Positions 34,018-43,285 of a DNA stretch of 64,000 bases are shown piece after piece; within the stretch, counting starts at the first letter, position 1, and each line of letters begins with the position of its first letter. Location: positions 1-64,000 of the forward strand of contig JADIMA010000016.1 of assembly GCA_017694945.1 (NCBI GenBank), given 5' to 3'. Made by a program: the position numbers and the translations under genes. The notes beneath the pieces were generated by a model, which had not been told where the DNA came from, searched no databases, and saw only the letters and a list, made by a program, of their open reading frames with translations. The stretch is from Candidatus Merdivivens pullicola (GTDB taxonomy: Bacteria > Bacteroidota > Bacteroidia > Bacteroidales > UBA932).

Positions 34018-35374
34018 TGTTTTTGTTAAATATCTGGAAGATGCGGCGGGACTTGAAAAAGCCTCCGTCGCGCTTGCTTCTATATCTTCCCCGGGGAAGA
34101 CCTCGATACGTTCCAATCCTTTAAAGCCATGCTCTATGGCGGTGCTTGGCGGTCATGCTTCTGTCGTGCCCTGGGCTGAGTGTGGACTGTTCCTTGAAGG
34201 AAGGCCCGTATTTACTCTGGATCCGTGCTTCCATGCCGGAGCATATTACGTGCAGGATTCGTCTTCCATGTTTGTCGGGCATGTTTTCAGCGAAGCCGTG
34301 AAGATTGCCGGGGGACAAGGGATTAAAATACTGGATTTATGCGCCGCGCCCGGAGGAAAAACGACTGATATCGCCTCAAGGATGCCTTCGGGAAGCGTGC
34401 TGGTCGCCAACGAGGTCGTGCGGCAGCGTGCGTCTGTCCTGAAAGACAATGTGGAGACATGGGGGCATCCTGATGTAATAGTGACAAGTTCGGATCCTTC
34501 GGATTTCGGGCGCAGGATGAAGGATTATTTCGATATCATCCTCGTTGACGCCCCATGTTCGGGGGAAGGAATGTTCAGAAAGGACAGGCTTGCATTGGAA
34601 CAGTGGAGCGAGGATGCGGTAGCCCTTTGTTCTGCAAGACAAAAAAGGATATTGGCGGATGTCTGGCCCTCCTTGAAACCGGGAGGAATGCTGATTTATT
34701 CCACCTGTACGTTCAACAGGCATGAGAATGGAAACAATGTGAAATGGATGTCCGAAACCCTCGGCGCGGAGATAATGGAGATAGATTCTCCGGAAGCCGA
34801 GGCCGCCGGGGCATTCAGGGATGATATCGGAGGCATGTTGTTCGTTTATGGTATGGTGCCGGGGGAAGGCCAGTATTGTGCGCTTGTAAGGAAGACGGGA
34901 GACTGCATTCAAGAGCGGGACAACGTGAAAAGGCGCGGATTTTCTTCTCTTCCGGAAAGTCTCGGAAGGCTTTTCGACAGAGAAATGTATCTTTTGCAGG
35001 ACAAACGTTCCCCGGAATCCGTGATTGCGGCCCCAAAGTATGTTGCTACGGCGGCTTCCTCTCTGGCGGATGCGGTGAAGATAGTTTCGGCAGGCATAAG
35101 GGCCGGCGTTTTCAAAGGCAGGGATTTTGTTCCCGATCCGGCTTTGGCCCTTTCTTCCGCGTTTGACAGGACTTCATACCCGGTGGCCGATATAGACAGG
35201 GGGGCTGCGTTGAAATTCCTCGCCCGGGAAAGTTTTTTCATCGGGAACATGCCGAAAGGATACGTGGTAATATGCCATGACGGGCTTCCGCTCGGCTTTG
35301 TGAAAAATATAGGCAACAGGATGAACAATCTTCATCCGCCGGGGAGAAGGATAAGAATGGACATAAATGTTTAG
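33998..35374 (+). CDS. RsmF-like rRNA cytosine-C5 methyltransferase (NOL1/NOP2/Sun family)
   Basis: 458 residues from ATG 33998, overlapping the previous gene by 20 bases. SAM-binding segment ILDLCAAPGGKTTDIASRM, then IILVDAPCSGEGMFRK with the release Cys and LIYSTCTFNRHEN with the catalytic Cys. The C-terminal part (about 290-458) is the RsmF-type extension with RGAALKFLARESFF and GLPLGFVKNIGNRMNNLHPPGRRIR. It probably methylates a 16S rRNA cytosine; the exact site is uncertain. Confidence 0.9.
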   Translation: MGTAVSDVFVKYLEDAAGLEKASVALASISSPGKTSIRSNPLKPCSMAVLGGHASVVPWAECGLFLEGRPVFTLDPCFHAGAYYVQDSSSMFVGHVFSEAVKIAGGQGIKILDLCAAPGGKTTDIASRMPSGSVLVANEVVRQRASVLKDNVETWGHPDVIVTSSDPSDFGRRMKDYFDIILVDAPCSGEGMFRKDRLALEQWSEDAVALCSARQKRILADVWPSLKPGGMLIYSTCTFNRHENGNNVKWMSETLGAEIMEIDSPEAEAAGAFRDDIGGMLFVYGMVPGEGQYCALVRKTGDCIQERDNVKRRGFSSLPESLGRLFDREMYLLQDKRSPESVIAAPKYVATAASSLADAVKIVSAGIRAGVFKGRDFVPDPALALSSAFDRTSYPVADIDRGAALKFLARESFFIGNMPKGYVVICHDGLPLGFVKNIGNRMNNLHPPGRRIRMDINV

Positions 35375-36010
35375 ATGATGGACGAAAACAATATATTTCA
35401 TTGCAGATGCCGCAAGTGCGGGTTTGAAGAGGATGTCGAAAAGCACTCTTCCGTCAATGCCGTTTCGGAACCTGCCGCACGGCTTGGCATTCTGGACGGT
35501 TCGCTTATGAGGTGGACATGCCCTTCGTGCGGAGATACTGTTTACCTTGAATATCCTTTGTTGTACCATGATCCGCGGCTCCGTTTCATGATATGGCTTC
35601 TGCCGTCAGGCGAATACGCCCCTGAAATCAGGGAATATGGAAAAAAACTGGCCGTCCTGCTTCCGGACTACAAATGCAGGAAAGTGGACAATATTCTGCG
35701 CCTCGCGGAAAAGATCCAGATATTCGAACAGGGGGCGTCGGATGTTGCGGTTGAACTTTCGGAATTGGTTTTCAGGCAGGAATCCGGACTGTCCGGAAAT
35801 ATTTTCTGTCATGGCCTGAGATTTGAAGACGGGACATGCCGTGAATTCAGGATTTCGGTAGTCAAACCCGGGGGAGAGCATGAATATTACAGTGTTTCCC
35901 CAAATATTTACACGGACTGTTCCGCTATAGTTGAGAGAAATCCGGACATGCAGCCCGGTCCCGGGTTTGTTACAGTGGATTATAAATGGATTGCTTCTAA
36001 GTTAAATTGA
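35375..36010 (+). CDS. CpXC-domain protein
   Basis: 211 residues starting directly after the methylase stop. Two C-x-x-C or C-x-C pairs early on (FHCRCRKCGFEEDV and RWTCPSCGDTV) mark a CpXC zinc-ribbon domain, followed by MIWLLPSGEYAPEI, a helix-rich middle and a C-terminal domain (YKCRKVDNILRLAEKIQIFE). CpXC proteins are found in many bacteria without known function. It ends four bases before the ammonia-lyase gene. Confidence 0.7.
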   Translation: MMDENNIFHCRCRKCGFEEDVEKHSSVNAVSEPAARLGILDGSLMRWTCPSCGDTVYLEYPLLYHDPRLRFMIWLLPSGEYAPEIREYGKKLAVLLPDYKCRKVDNILRLAEKIQIFEQGASDVAVELSELVFRQESGLSGNIFCHGLRFEDGTCREFRISVVKPGGEHEYYSVSPNIYTDCSAIVERNPDMQPGPGFVTVDYKWIASKLN

Positions 36011-36014
36011 TATT

Positions 36015-37535
36015 ATGATTGTTTTGGACAAGGGGCTCAGCCTGGAGCAGGTAGAAGCCCTGCTGTATGATGATGAAAGATTAGTCCTGTCGGAGGAAGC
36101 GCGAAAAAGGGTGGAAGACAGTTACCGTTTTCTTTCCGAATATTCTTCCGACAAAGTTATATACGGAATCAATACGGGTTTCGGCCCGATGGCCCAGTAC
36201 AGGATAGCAGACAAGGACTTGAAACAACTTCAGTACAATATCATAAGGAGCCATTCGACCGGTGCGGGCGAGCCCATGCCGGATATATATGTGAAAGCAG
36301 CCATGATAGCGCGTGTCGTGACTTTTGTCCAGGGATATTCTGGAATACATTTTTCGGCTGTGGCGTTGCTCGTGGAGTTCATAAACAGGGGCATCTTCCC
36401 GAAAATTCCGTCCCATGGAAGCGTAGGGGCCTCCGGCGATCTGGTTCAGTTGGCTCACATTGCGCTTGCGCTGATAGGCGAAGGCGAGGTGCATTACAAG
36501 GGAAGATGGCAGAAGACTTCGGATGTCCTTAAAAAGGAAGACCTGCATCCTGTAAAGGTTTACATAAGGGAAGGTCTTGCGCTTACGAACGGGACTTCCA
36601 TGATGACCGGAATAGCCCTTGTCAATATGATTCTTGCCGGAAGGCTGGTATATTGGGCCATGCTGACTTCTTCGCTAATAAACGAGGTTGCTTCCTCTTA
36701 CGGGGACTTCCTGGATGAGAGGCTTCATGATGTCAAAATGCATGGCGGACAGGCCTCGGTGGCAAAAGGCATGCGGGACATCCTGCATGGAAGCCGGCTC
36801 ATACGCGACCGCGAAAAAGAATTGTATGACAGTTCCCATGAAAACGTATCGGTATTTGACAAGAAAGTACAGCCGTATTATTCTCTCAGGTGCGTGCCTC
36901 AGGTTCTCGGCCCGGTGTATGAGACATTTGCCTTTGCCGAATCGGTGACTGTCAATGAACTGAACTCTTCCAGCGACAATCCTGTGGTTGACAGGGAAGG
37001 TAACGTCGTGCTTCACGGAGGCAACTTCCACGGTGATTACATATCGTTTGAAATGGATAAGGTCAAGATTGCCGTCACTAAGATGACCATGCTTGCGGAA
37101 CGCCAGTTGAACTATCTTATGCACGACAGGCTTAACGGAATGCTTCCGCCTTTTGTGAATCTCGGAAAACTCGGCCTGAATTACGGGATGCAGGCGGCAC
37201 AGTTTACGGCCACTTCGACAACTGCCGAGTGCCAGACGCTTTCCATGCCGAATTATATTCATTCGATTCCGAACAACAATGACAATCAGGACATAGTTTC
37301 CATGGGCACCAATTCGGCTCTGATTACGGCCAAGGTGATAGAAAATTCGTACCAGGTCTTCGCCATATTCTCCATGGCCCTTGCGAATGCCGTAGATGCA
37401 ATAGGCGTTTCCGACCGGCTCGCTCCGGCCACGAAGGAATTCTATGATGACATCCGTAAGATTTTTCCGGCATTTTCTGACGACAAGCCTTTGTACAGGT
37501 TCGTGGAACATATTGTGGATTTCTTGAAAAACTGA
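36015..37535 (+). CDS. Aromatic amino acid ammonia-lyase, Flavobacterium tyrosine ammonia-lyase type
   Basis: 506 residues of the HAL/PAL/TAL family. The MIO cofactor forms from ASG at 139-141 (SVGASGDLVQLAH); catalytic Tyr50 lies in YGINTGFGPMAQYRI. The selectivity loop reads QYNIIRSHSTGAGEP; the characterised F. johnsoniae enzyme, a tyrosine ammonia-lyase, has a near-identical loop (RSHSSG), and the whole protein closely follows my memory of that sequence, including HSIPNNNDNQDIVSMGTNSA. It probably makes 4-coumarate from tyrosine. A histidine substrate is less likely: there is no hutUI here, and a FabG and a ketosynthase follow in the same operon. Confidence 0.85.
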   Translation: MIVLDKGLSLEQVEALLYDDERLVLSEEARKRVEDSYRFLSEYSSDKVIYGINTGFGPMAQYRIADKDLKQLQYNIIRSHSTGAGEPMPDIYVKAAMIARVVTFVQGYSGIHFSAVALLVEFINRGIFPKIPSHGSVGASGDLVQLAHIALALIGEGEVHYKGRWQKTSDVLKKEDLHPVKVYIREGLALTNGTSMMTGIALVNMILAGRLVYWAMLTSSLINEVASSYGDFLDERLHDVKMHGGQASVAKGMRDILHGSRLIRDREKELYDSSHENVSVFDKKVQPYYSLRCVPQVLGPVYETFAFAESVTVNELNSSSDNPVVDREGNVVLHGGNFHGDYISFEMDKVKIAVTKMTMLAERQLNYLMHDRLNGMLPPFVNLGKLGLNYGMQAAQFTATSTTAECQTLSMPNYIHSIPNNNDNQDIVSMGTNSALITAKVIENSYQVFAIFSMALANAVDAIGVSDRLAPATKEFYDDIRKIFPAFSDDKPLYRFVEHIVDFLKN

Positions 37536-37538
37536 TTT

Positions 37539-38276
37539 ATGGAAAACATTAAATACGCATTGGTGACAGGGGCTTCGCGAGGGATAGGCAGGGCTGTTGC
37601 AATAAGGCTTTCCCGCGAGGGGTACAATGTGATAATCAATTATCTTTCAAATGATTCTGCGGCGTCCGAGGTTATGGACGAGATCGTTTCTGCCGGAGGA
37701 AAGGCGGAATTGCTGAAATTCGATGTGTCTGATCCTGAAGCAGTTGATTGCGCTTTGGAAAATTGGGAAAACTCCCATCCCGGAGAATATATTTCGGTTC
37801 TTGTGAACAATGCAGGCGTCAGGGATGACAGCCTCATGGTTTTCATGTCCGACGAGCAATGGAAAAAAGTGCTTTCGACAGACCTTGACTCGTTTTTCTA
37901 TGTGACACGCAGGCTGTTGAAGAACATGCTTTCAAGGAGGTTCGGGAGAATCGTGAATGTCGCATCCCTTTCAGGTCTGAAAGGACTTCCGGGCCAGACG
38001 AACTATTCGGCGGCAAAGGGCGCTCTGATTGCGGCGACCAAGGCCCTGGCTCAGGAAACAGCCAAACGCAAGGTTACCGTCAATGCCGTGGCTCCGGGAT
38101 ATATTTCCACCGACATGGTTTCCGGTCTCGACGAGAACGAATTGAAGGGCCTTGTCCCTGCAGGGCGCTTCGGCAGGCCCGAGGAGGTGGCGGCCGCCGT
38201 TTCGTTCCTTGTTTCCGAAGACGCTTCATATATAACAGGTGAAACAATTTCAGTCAACGGAGGACTGTATTCATGA
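37539..38276 (+). CDS. FabG-like 3-oxoacyl-ACP reductase
   Basis: 245-residue short-chain dehydrogenase: TGASRGIG nucleotide-binding motif, NNAGVRDDSLM, and catalytic Ser-Tyr-Lys in SLSGLKGLPGQTNYSAAKGAL. The C-terminus [25 protein letters not shown] is FabG-type. It reduces 3-oxoacyl-ACP to the hydroxy form with NADPH. It begins three bases after the lyase and its stop overlaps the ketosynthase start (ATGA), so it is a dedicated pathway enzyme rather than the housekeeping FabG. Confidence 0.88.
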   Translation: MENIKYALVTGASRGIGRAVAIRLSREGYNVIINYLSNDSAASEVMDEIVSAGGKAELLKFDVSDPEAVDCALENWENSHPGEYISVLVNNAGVRDDSLMVFMSDEQWKKVLSTDLDSFFYVTRRLLKNMLSRRFGRIVNVASLSGLKGLPGQTNYSAAKGALIAATKALAQETAKRKVTVNAVAPGYISTDMVSGLDENELKGLVPAGRFGRPEEVAAAVSFLVSEDASYITGETISVNGGLYS

Positions 38277-39490
38277 ACAGGGTCGTAATAACAGGTATAG
38301 GAATCTGGTCCTGCATCGGGGAGTCGTGTGCGGAGGTCGCCGAGTCGCTCCGTACCGGACGTTCCGGAATCGGAATCGATCCAGCCCGCACGGAATACGG
38401 ATATCGTTCACCTCTTACGGGGATTGTCAGAAGGCCTGTCCTGAAAGGTGTTCTTGACCGAAAGCAGCGGGAGTTTCTGGCCGAAGAAGGAGAGTATGCC
38501 TATATGGCTACGAAAGAGGCTTTGAATGATTCAGGGCTGACTGAAGAAATGATAGAATCTTCGCGCGCCGGCATCATATACGGCAACGATTCTACTGCGG
38601 AGGCGGTAATCAGGGGGCATGAAAGGATAATGGAAAAGAAAGATACCACTCTTGTCGGGGCGGCTTCGATTTTCCGTTCCATGAATTCCACTGTTACCAT
38701 GAACCTTTCGACTATATTCCGTTTAAAGGGCATAAACATTACCTTGTCGGCGGCATGCGCGAGCGGTTCCCATGCAATAGGCATGGCGGCATTGCTGATA
38801 AGGAACGGAATGCAGAAAGTCGTAATCGCAGGCGGTGCGCAGGAGACAAATTACTTCTCCATGGCGAGTTTCGACGGTATCAGTGCGTTTTCGGTGCGGA
38901 TTGACGAGCCGGCAAGGGCGTCGAGGCCATTCGACAGGGACAGAGACGGTCTTGTCCCGTCGGGAGGTGCGGCGTCGCTTGTACTTGAGGATTACGAACA
39001 TGCCGTTGCAAGAAATGCAAAGATATACGGGGAAGTCCTGGGATACGGGTTTTCCTCTAACGGGGGGATGATTTCCCAGGCGAGTTCGGAGGGTTCCCTC
39101 GAGGCTATGAAGGCGGCTTTGCGTGATGCATCTCTATCCCCGGCGGATATCGATTATGTGAACGCGCATGCCACTTCCACGCAGCAGGGCGATATGTATG
39201 AGGCCGTCGCAATAGACAGGTTGTTCGGAAAATACCATACGCCGGTATCTTCGACGAAGGGCATGACAGGACATGAGTGCTGGATGGCGGGGGCCTCTGA
39301 AATAGTGTATTCATTGTTGATGATGCAGGGTGGCTTCATTGCTCCCAATCTGAATTTTGAAAATCCTGACGAGTATTCGGCTTCTCTGAATATCGTGGTG
39401 GAGCCGGTACTGAGGCGGATAGACAGGTTTTTAAGCAATTCGTTCGGCTTCGGTGGAACGAACAGTGCTTTGGTTATAGGAAGAGTTTGA
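38273..39490 (+). CDS. Beta-ketoacyl-ACP synthase of the aryl-polyene/flexirubin type
   Basis: 405-residue thiolase-fold ketosynthase. The catalytic triad is Cys162 ([12 protein letters not shown]), His299 ([11 protein letters not shown]) and His334 ([16 protein letters not shown]), with Lys329; the end reads [13 protein letters not shown]. The FabF-like fold with a reduced GHECWMAGA segment resembles KS proteins of aryl-polyene loci. It would extend an aryl starter such as coumaroyl-ACP with malonyl units. ACP, ligase and dehydratase genes are not in this window. Confidence 0.85.
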   Translation: MNRVVITGIGIWSCIGESCAEVAESLRTGRSGIGIDPARTEYGYRSPLTGIVRRPVLKGVLDRKQREFLAEEGEYAYMATKEALNDSGLTEEMIESSRAGIIYGNDSTAEAVIRGHERIMEKKDTTLVGAASIFRSMNSTVTMNLSTIFRLKGINITLSAACASGSHAIGMAALLIRNGMQKVVIAGGAQETNYFSMASFDGISAFSVRIDEPARASRPFDRDRDGLVPSGGAASLVLEDYEHAVARNAKIYGEVLGYGFSSNGGMISQASSEGSLEAMKAALRDASLSPADIDYVNAHATSTQQGDMYEAVAIDRLFGKYHTPVSSTKGMTGHECWMAGASEIVYSLLMMQGGFIAPNLNFENPDEYSASLNIVVEPVLRRIDRFLSNSFGFGGTNSALVIGRV

Positions 39491-39512
39491 TTTGATTAAA
39501 AAATATAAAGTC

Positions 39513-40490
39513 ATGGCTATTAAGACTATAGGTGTATTGACATCGGGCGGGGACGCTCCCGGAATGAATGCCGCTATAAGGGCTGTCACAAGAACGGCGA
39601 TTTATAACGGCTTTAATGTCAAGGGAATAATGCGAGGCTATAAAGGTTTGGTACTTAATGAGATAATAGATTTGAAATCCAATACGGTATCCAATATCAT
39701 CCAACTCGGAGGGACTATCCTTAAGACAGCGAGGTGTAAAGAATTCATGACTCCGCAAGGAAGAAAGACCGCTTATGAAAACATGAAGGCGGCAGGCATA
39801 GACGCCCTTGTTGTCATCGGAGGCGACGGTTCTCTCAAAGGGGCGACTGTTTTTGCCGAAGAGTACGATGTCCCGATAGTAGGGCTTCCGGGTACGATTG
39901 ACAATGATCTTGGCGGCACCGACTGGACAATAGGGTACGATACCGCTCTGAATACCGTGGTTAACTGTGTTGACAAGATAAGGGATACGGCTTCCAGCCA
40001 TGAGCGCCTGTTTTTTGTTGAAGTCATGGGAAATACAGCGGGGTACCTGGCATTGAACGGTGCGATAGCATCCGGTTCGGAGGCGGCGATTATTCCTGAA
40101 ATAGAGGAGGAGATAGACCAGTTGGCGGAACTTATCAATACTGGCTTCCGCAAGTCGAAAAACTCTGCAATAGTGATTGTCGCCGAAAATCCGAAAACAG
40201 GAGGGGCCATGGCCCTGGCCGAGCGTGTAAAGAAAGAATTTCCTCAGTATGATGCCCGCGTAACCATTCTCGGGCATATACAGCGGGGAGGCTCGCCTAC
40301 GGCGCGGGACAGAATCCTTGCTTCAAAAATGGGTATGGCGGCCGTGAATGCATTGATGGAAGGTCAGCGGAATGTAATGATAGGAAAGCAGAAAGGCGAG
40401 TATGTACTCGTGCCTTTCGTGCGCGCGATAAACCATCGCCCTACTATTGACAGGGATGATTTGAATTCGGTGAAGATTCTTTCAATATAA
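39513..40490 (+). CDS. pfkA: ATP-dependent 6-phosphofructokinase
   Basis: 325 residues from ATG 39513; the frame opens at 39492 but lacks a ribosome-binding site there. [17 protein letters not shown] is the ATP loop, then GGDGSLKGA (Gly type, ATP- rather than PPi-specific), [21 protein letters not shown] with the catalytic Asp, and [15 protein letters not shown]. The last gene of the run; it faces a convergent HD gene 16 bases away. It is the committed glycolytic step, fructose 6-phosphate to fructose 1,6-bisphosphate. Confidence 0.97.
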   Translation: MAIKTIGVLTSGGDAPGMNAAIRAVTRTAIYNGFNVKGIMRGYKGLVLNEIIDLKSNTVSNIIQLGGTILKTARCKEFMTPQGRKTAYENMKAAGIDALVVIGGDGSLKGATVFAEEYDVPIVGLPGTIDNDLGGTDWTIGYDTALNTVVNCVDKIRDTASSHERLFFVEVMGNTAGYLALNGAIASGSEAAIIPEIEEEIDQLAELINTGFRKSKNSAIVIVAENPKTGGAMALAERVKKEFPQYDARVTILGHIQRGGSPTARDRILASKMGMAAVNALMEGQRNVMIGKQKGEYVLVPFVRAINHRPTIDRDDLNSVKILSI

Positions 40491-40505
40491 GCCGGGACGG
40501 CATTT

Positions 40506-41180
40506 TTACAGCAATTCGGACCCGTTTATCACCAGTTTGAACCTGAGGTTGAAGAAGGCTGCGGCTTTCTTGCAGAGCAGCATCCTGTTCATGAATATCT
40601 CGAAATAGTCGATTACGGGGCTGATGTGCGTGTCTATTTTCAGTTTCAGGGTAATGTTTCCCGCATCTTTGTCGATTTCAAGGTCGGATTCGACGGCGGC
40701 GAAATTTACCCTGTCATGGATGTCGAAACTTGTTTTCCTGTCATTTCTTACTCTGGATCTTCTCACATCGCTCTTGTCGGCCAGTATGAGTGCGGCTGAA
40801 ATCGCGTTTACCGGATGTGCCGTGGATTCGTCGTGGTTTCCGATGGCCGTTACGATTTTGGCTATCTCTACCGGGGACATTCCCATATTGTCCAGGATTC
40901 TGAATGCCATGATCGCTCCGCTCTGCGCGTGGTCGGCCCTGTTTACTACATTGCCTATGTCGTGCATGAAGCCTGCTATCATCGCCAGTTCGACATCTCT
41001 GTCCGAATATCCCGTTTTTTTGAGGATTTCCCCGGCCTTGATCGCACATTTTGTGCAGTGGGCAAAGGCGTGTTCGGTAAAGCCCAGTGCCTTGAGGGAT
41101 TCGTCGGCCTGTTTTATATAAGTCCTTATTTCATCGGACTTTCTTACTGTTTCGTAAGTGATTTCCTTTCTTTCATTCAT
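40506..41180 (-). CDS. HD-domain phosphohydrolase
   Basis: 224 residues. Metal ligands of the HD fold are visible: His41 (FAHCTKC), His73-Asp74 (FMHDIGNV), His84 (DHAQSG), a further NHDES and Asp in ADKSDV. It is related to the HDIG/YqeK-like group. The C-terminal 70 residues (AAVESDLEIDKDAGNITLKLKIDTHISPVIDYFEIFMNRM) form an extra domain seen in clostridial and Bacteroidales members. Probably a nucleotide phosphohydrolase; substrate unknown. Confidence 0.8.
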   Translation of the reverse strand: MNERKEITYETVRKSDEIRTYIKQADESLKALGFTEHAFAHCTKCAIKAGEILKKTGYSDRDVELAMIAGFMHDIGNVVNRADHAQSGAIMAFRILDNMGMSPVEIAKIVTAIGNHDESTAHPVNAISAALILADKSDVRRSRVRNDRKTSFDIHDRVNFAAVESDLEIDKDAGNITLKLKIDTHISPVIDYFEIFMNRMLLCKKAAAFFNLRFKLVINGSELL

Positions 41181-41200
41181 ATTTAAAGTAAAGCAATTTG

Positions 41201-41239
41201 AAAAAAGGGATGTCCGGACAATGCCGCGACACCCCTTTC
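41201..41239 (-). terminator. Terminator of the ferritin gene
   Basis: Stem between AAAGGGATGTC (41204-41214) and GACACCCCTTT (41228-41238) with one G-U pair; a T run follows on the minus strand. Confidence 0.65.
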
Positions 41240-41262
41240 ATACACATCATGAAACTTGAAAA

Positions 41263-41745
41263 TTATTTACGCTGTCCGAGTTTTTCGTCAAGCAGGATGA
41301 GGGATGCCTTGTCGGCCTTTTTCATCTTTTCATAGATGTCAAGCGCGGTGGCTTCTTCTTCAACCTGTTCGCGGACGAATCCCCAGAGGAAATCCTGTGT
41401 GGCTTTGTCCTTTTCTTCGGATGCTATATCGACAAGTTTGTCAATCATTGCGGATACATTGCACTCGTGTTCATAAACATGCTTGAACACTTCTTCAACG
41501 CTTCCCCATCCCTGCGGCACGACATCAATCATGTTTACATTGGCGCTTCCGCCGCGTTTGATGACATAGCCGGCCATTTCGTATGCGTGTTCGAGTTCTT
41601 CCTGGGACTGCTTTTTCATCCAGTTGGCAAGTCCGTCATAGCCTTCTCTTGCGAGGAAGAATGACATTGAAAGATAGAGGTTTGATGACCACATCTCGGC
41701 AGTTATCTGGTCATTAATGGCCTTTTGGAGTTTTTCACTAATCAT
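41263..41745 (-). CDS. ftnA: Ferritin
   Basis: 160 residues from ATG 41745 (MISEKLQKAINDQITAEMWSSNLYLSM); the frame opens at 41775, but that start gives an unusual N-terminus. Ferroxidase ligands: Glu17, Glu50, His53 (EELEHAYEMAG), Glu94 (EHECNVS) and Gln127, as in bacterial ferritins. No haem-binding Met of bacterioferritin is at the expected place. It stores iron as ferric oxide in a 24-mer. A -7 box TACTTTTG lies on the minus strand at 41810-41817, and the leader contains a short GC hairpin (CCGCTC...GAGCGG at 41781-41801). Confidence 0.96.
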   Translation of the reverse strand: MISEKLQKAINDQITAEMWSSNLYLSMSFFLAREGYDGLANWMKKQSQEELEHAYEMAGYVIKRGGSANVNMIDVVPQGWGSVEEVFKHVYEHECNVSAMIDKLVDIASEEKDKATQDFLWGFVREQVEEEATALDIYEKMKKADKASLILLDEKLGQRK

Positions 41746-41809
41746 AACTTTATTATTTAAACATTCAACTTTCATTATTTCCGCTCCTGGCGGACGAGCG
41801 GTTATCTCT

Positions 41810-41899
41810 CAAAAGTAATACCAGAAAACAGTATGTGACGATATGTCCGTATTTTCAGCCGTTTTGTCATGTTTTATTCAAAACAGTTTCTTATTTTTG
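41810..41899. promoter_or_regulatory. Divergent promoters of ferritin and the HAD phosphatase
   Basis: Minus strand TACTTTTG at 41810-41817 and plus strand TATTTTTG at 41892-41899; both are -7 consensus matches. Confidence 0.55.
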
Positions 41900-41923
41900 C
41901 AACGAAATTTAAACGGTTTCTCA

Positions 41924-42589
41924 ATGACTGCGGATTTTGTTATTTTCGATCTTGACGGGACTCTTTTGAATACTATCGGGGATCTTGCGGCCGCATGCAA
42001 TCATGTGATGGAATCCAACGGTTATCCTACTTACGGACTTGGCGATTACAAGAGGTTCGTAGGCAGCGGCGTGAGGCGTCTGGTGGAATTGGCCGTGCCT
42101 TCCTGTGTCCCTGCGGAAGAAGTCGAAAGGATGAGGCTTGAATTTGTGGATTATTACAGTTCCCACATAGACGACAAGACCGTTCCGTTTGACGGGATTC
42201 CGGAACTTTTGCGTTCCTTGCAGGATGCCGGTGTGGGAATGGCAGTCGCTTCCAACAAGTTCCATGACGGAACGTGCAAACTTGTCAGAGAATATTTTCC
42301 AGAAATAAGTTTTTCGGCAGTGTTCGGGCAGCGGCCGGACGTGCCTTTGAAACCGGATCCTTCGGTAGTGCGTGAAATAATCGAAGCGGCAGGAATCGAT
42401 AGAAGAAGCCCTGTGGTTCTTTTCGTCGGGGATTCAGGCATAGACATGGAAACGGCCAATGCGGCAGGTGCCGTCCCTGTAGGGGTTACATGGGGATTCA
42501 GGAGCGTGTCGGAATTAAAGGAACACGGTGCGCGTTATCTGGTGAACAATGCCGCCGAATTGAAAGACTTGATACTAAATTACAGGTAA
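41924..42589 (+). CDS. HAD-superfamily phosphoglycolate phosphatase-like hydrolase
   Basis: 221 residues from ATG 41924; the earlier start at 41843 precedes the -7 box. Motif I FVIFDLDGTLLNT (Asp9 nucleophile, Asp11), motif II VASNKFHDGT, a Lys in VPLKPDPS and motif IV FVGDSGIDMETA. The capped subfamily I is similar to Gph; likely removes 2-phosphoglycolate or a related phosphate ester. It is followed after three bases by a response regulator, so the three form one operon. Confidence 0.9.
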   Translation: MTADFVIFDLDGTLLNTIGDLAAACNHVMESNGYPTYGLGDYKRFVGSGVRRLVELAVPSCVPAEEVERMRLEFVDYYSSHIDDKTVPFDGIPELLRSLQDAGVGMAVASNKFHDGTCKLVREYFPEISFSAVFGQRPDVPLKPDPSVVREIIEAAGIDRRSPVVLFVGDSGIDMETANAAGAVPVGVTWGFRSVSELKEHGARYLVNNAAELKDLILNYR

Positions 42590-42592
42590 ATT

Positions 42593-43285
42593 ATGGATAA
42601 AATCAGGATTCTTGTAGTTGATGATGAAGAATCTATTTGTGAGATTCTGAAATTTAACCTTGAGCGTGAAGGCTATGCGGTCGATACCTGCCTCAGTGCG
42701 GAACAGGCCCTTACTCTGGATCTGAGATCGTATTCGTTGATCCTGCTGGATATAATGATGGGGGAGATGAGCGGTATAACCATGGCTCAGATACTGCGCA
42801 AGCGTGATGATACCAGGAACATACCTATAATATTCTGTTCTGCAAAAGGCAGCGAAGAGGATATCGTTACCGGGCTGGACGAGGGCGCCGATGATTATAT
42901 TCCGAAACCGTTCTCGTTGAATGAAGTGTCGGCGAGGGTGAGGAGCGTGCTAAGGCGTTCAATAACTTCGTCATCCAAGGAAGAAGACCCCGTCACCCGT
43001 ATAGAAACCGGGCCGTTCGTGCTGGATCTCAATATGAAAAAATGTTTCGTGAATGGGGAAGGGGTAGTCCTGACCAAGACCGAATTCGAGATTCTGAAAC
43101 TTTTGATCAGCAAGCCGGGCGTCGTCTTTTCCAGGGATGACATACTCGCAAAAGTCTGGGGGCCGGGAGTAGTCGTGCTTGACAGGACTATCGATGTCAA
43201 TATTACCCGTCTGCGTAAGAAATTGGGAAAATACGGTTATAAACTGGCGACCAGGTCCGGATATGGCTATACATTTGAACCATAA
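42593..43285 (+). CDS. OmpR/PhoB-type response regulator
   Basis: 230 residues. The receiver domain has acidic Asp10-Asp11, the phosphorylation site Asp53 (LILLDIMMGE) and Lys of FCSAKGSEED. The C-terminal winged helix reads FEILKLLISKPGVVFSRDDILAKVWGPGVVVLDRTIDVNITRLRKKLGKYG. It is translationally coupled to the kinase (23-base overlap). A link to phosphate is suggested by the facing PiT gene but is not shown by sequence. Confidence 0.93.
   Translation: MDKIRILVVDDEESICEILKFNLEREGYAVDTCLSAEQALTLDLRSYSLILLDIMMGEMSGITMAQILRKRDDTRNIPIIFCSAKGSEEDIVTGLDEGADDYIPKPFSLNEVSARVRSVLRRSITSSSKEEDPVTRIETGPFVLDLNMKKCFVNGEGVVLTKTEFEILKLLISKPGVVFSRDDILAKVWGPGVVVLDRTIDVNITRLRKKLGKYGYKLATRSGYGYTFEP

Noticed and set aside
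36675..37511. 278-codon minus-strand frame opposite the ammonia-lyase gene
   Set aside because: Antisense shadow with no domain and no ribosome-binding site; the lyase covers the whole interval.
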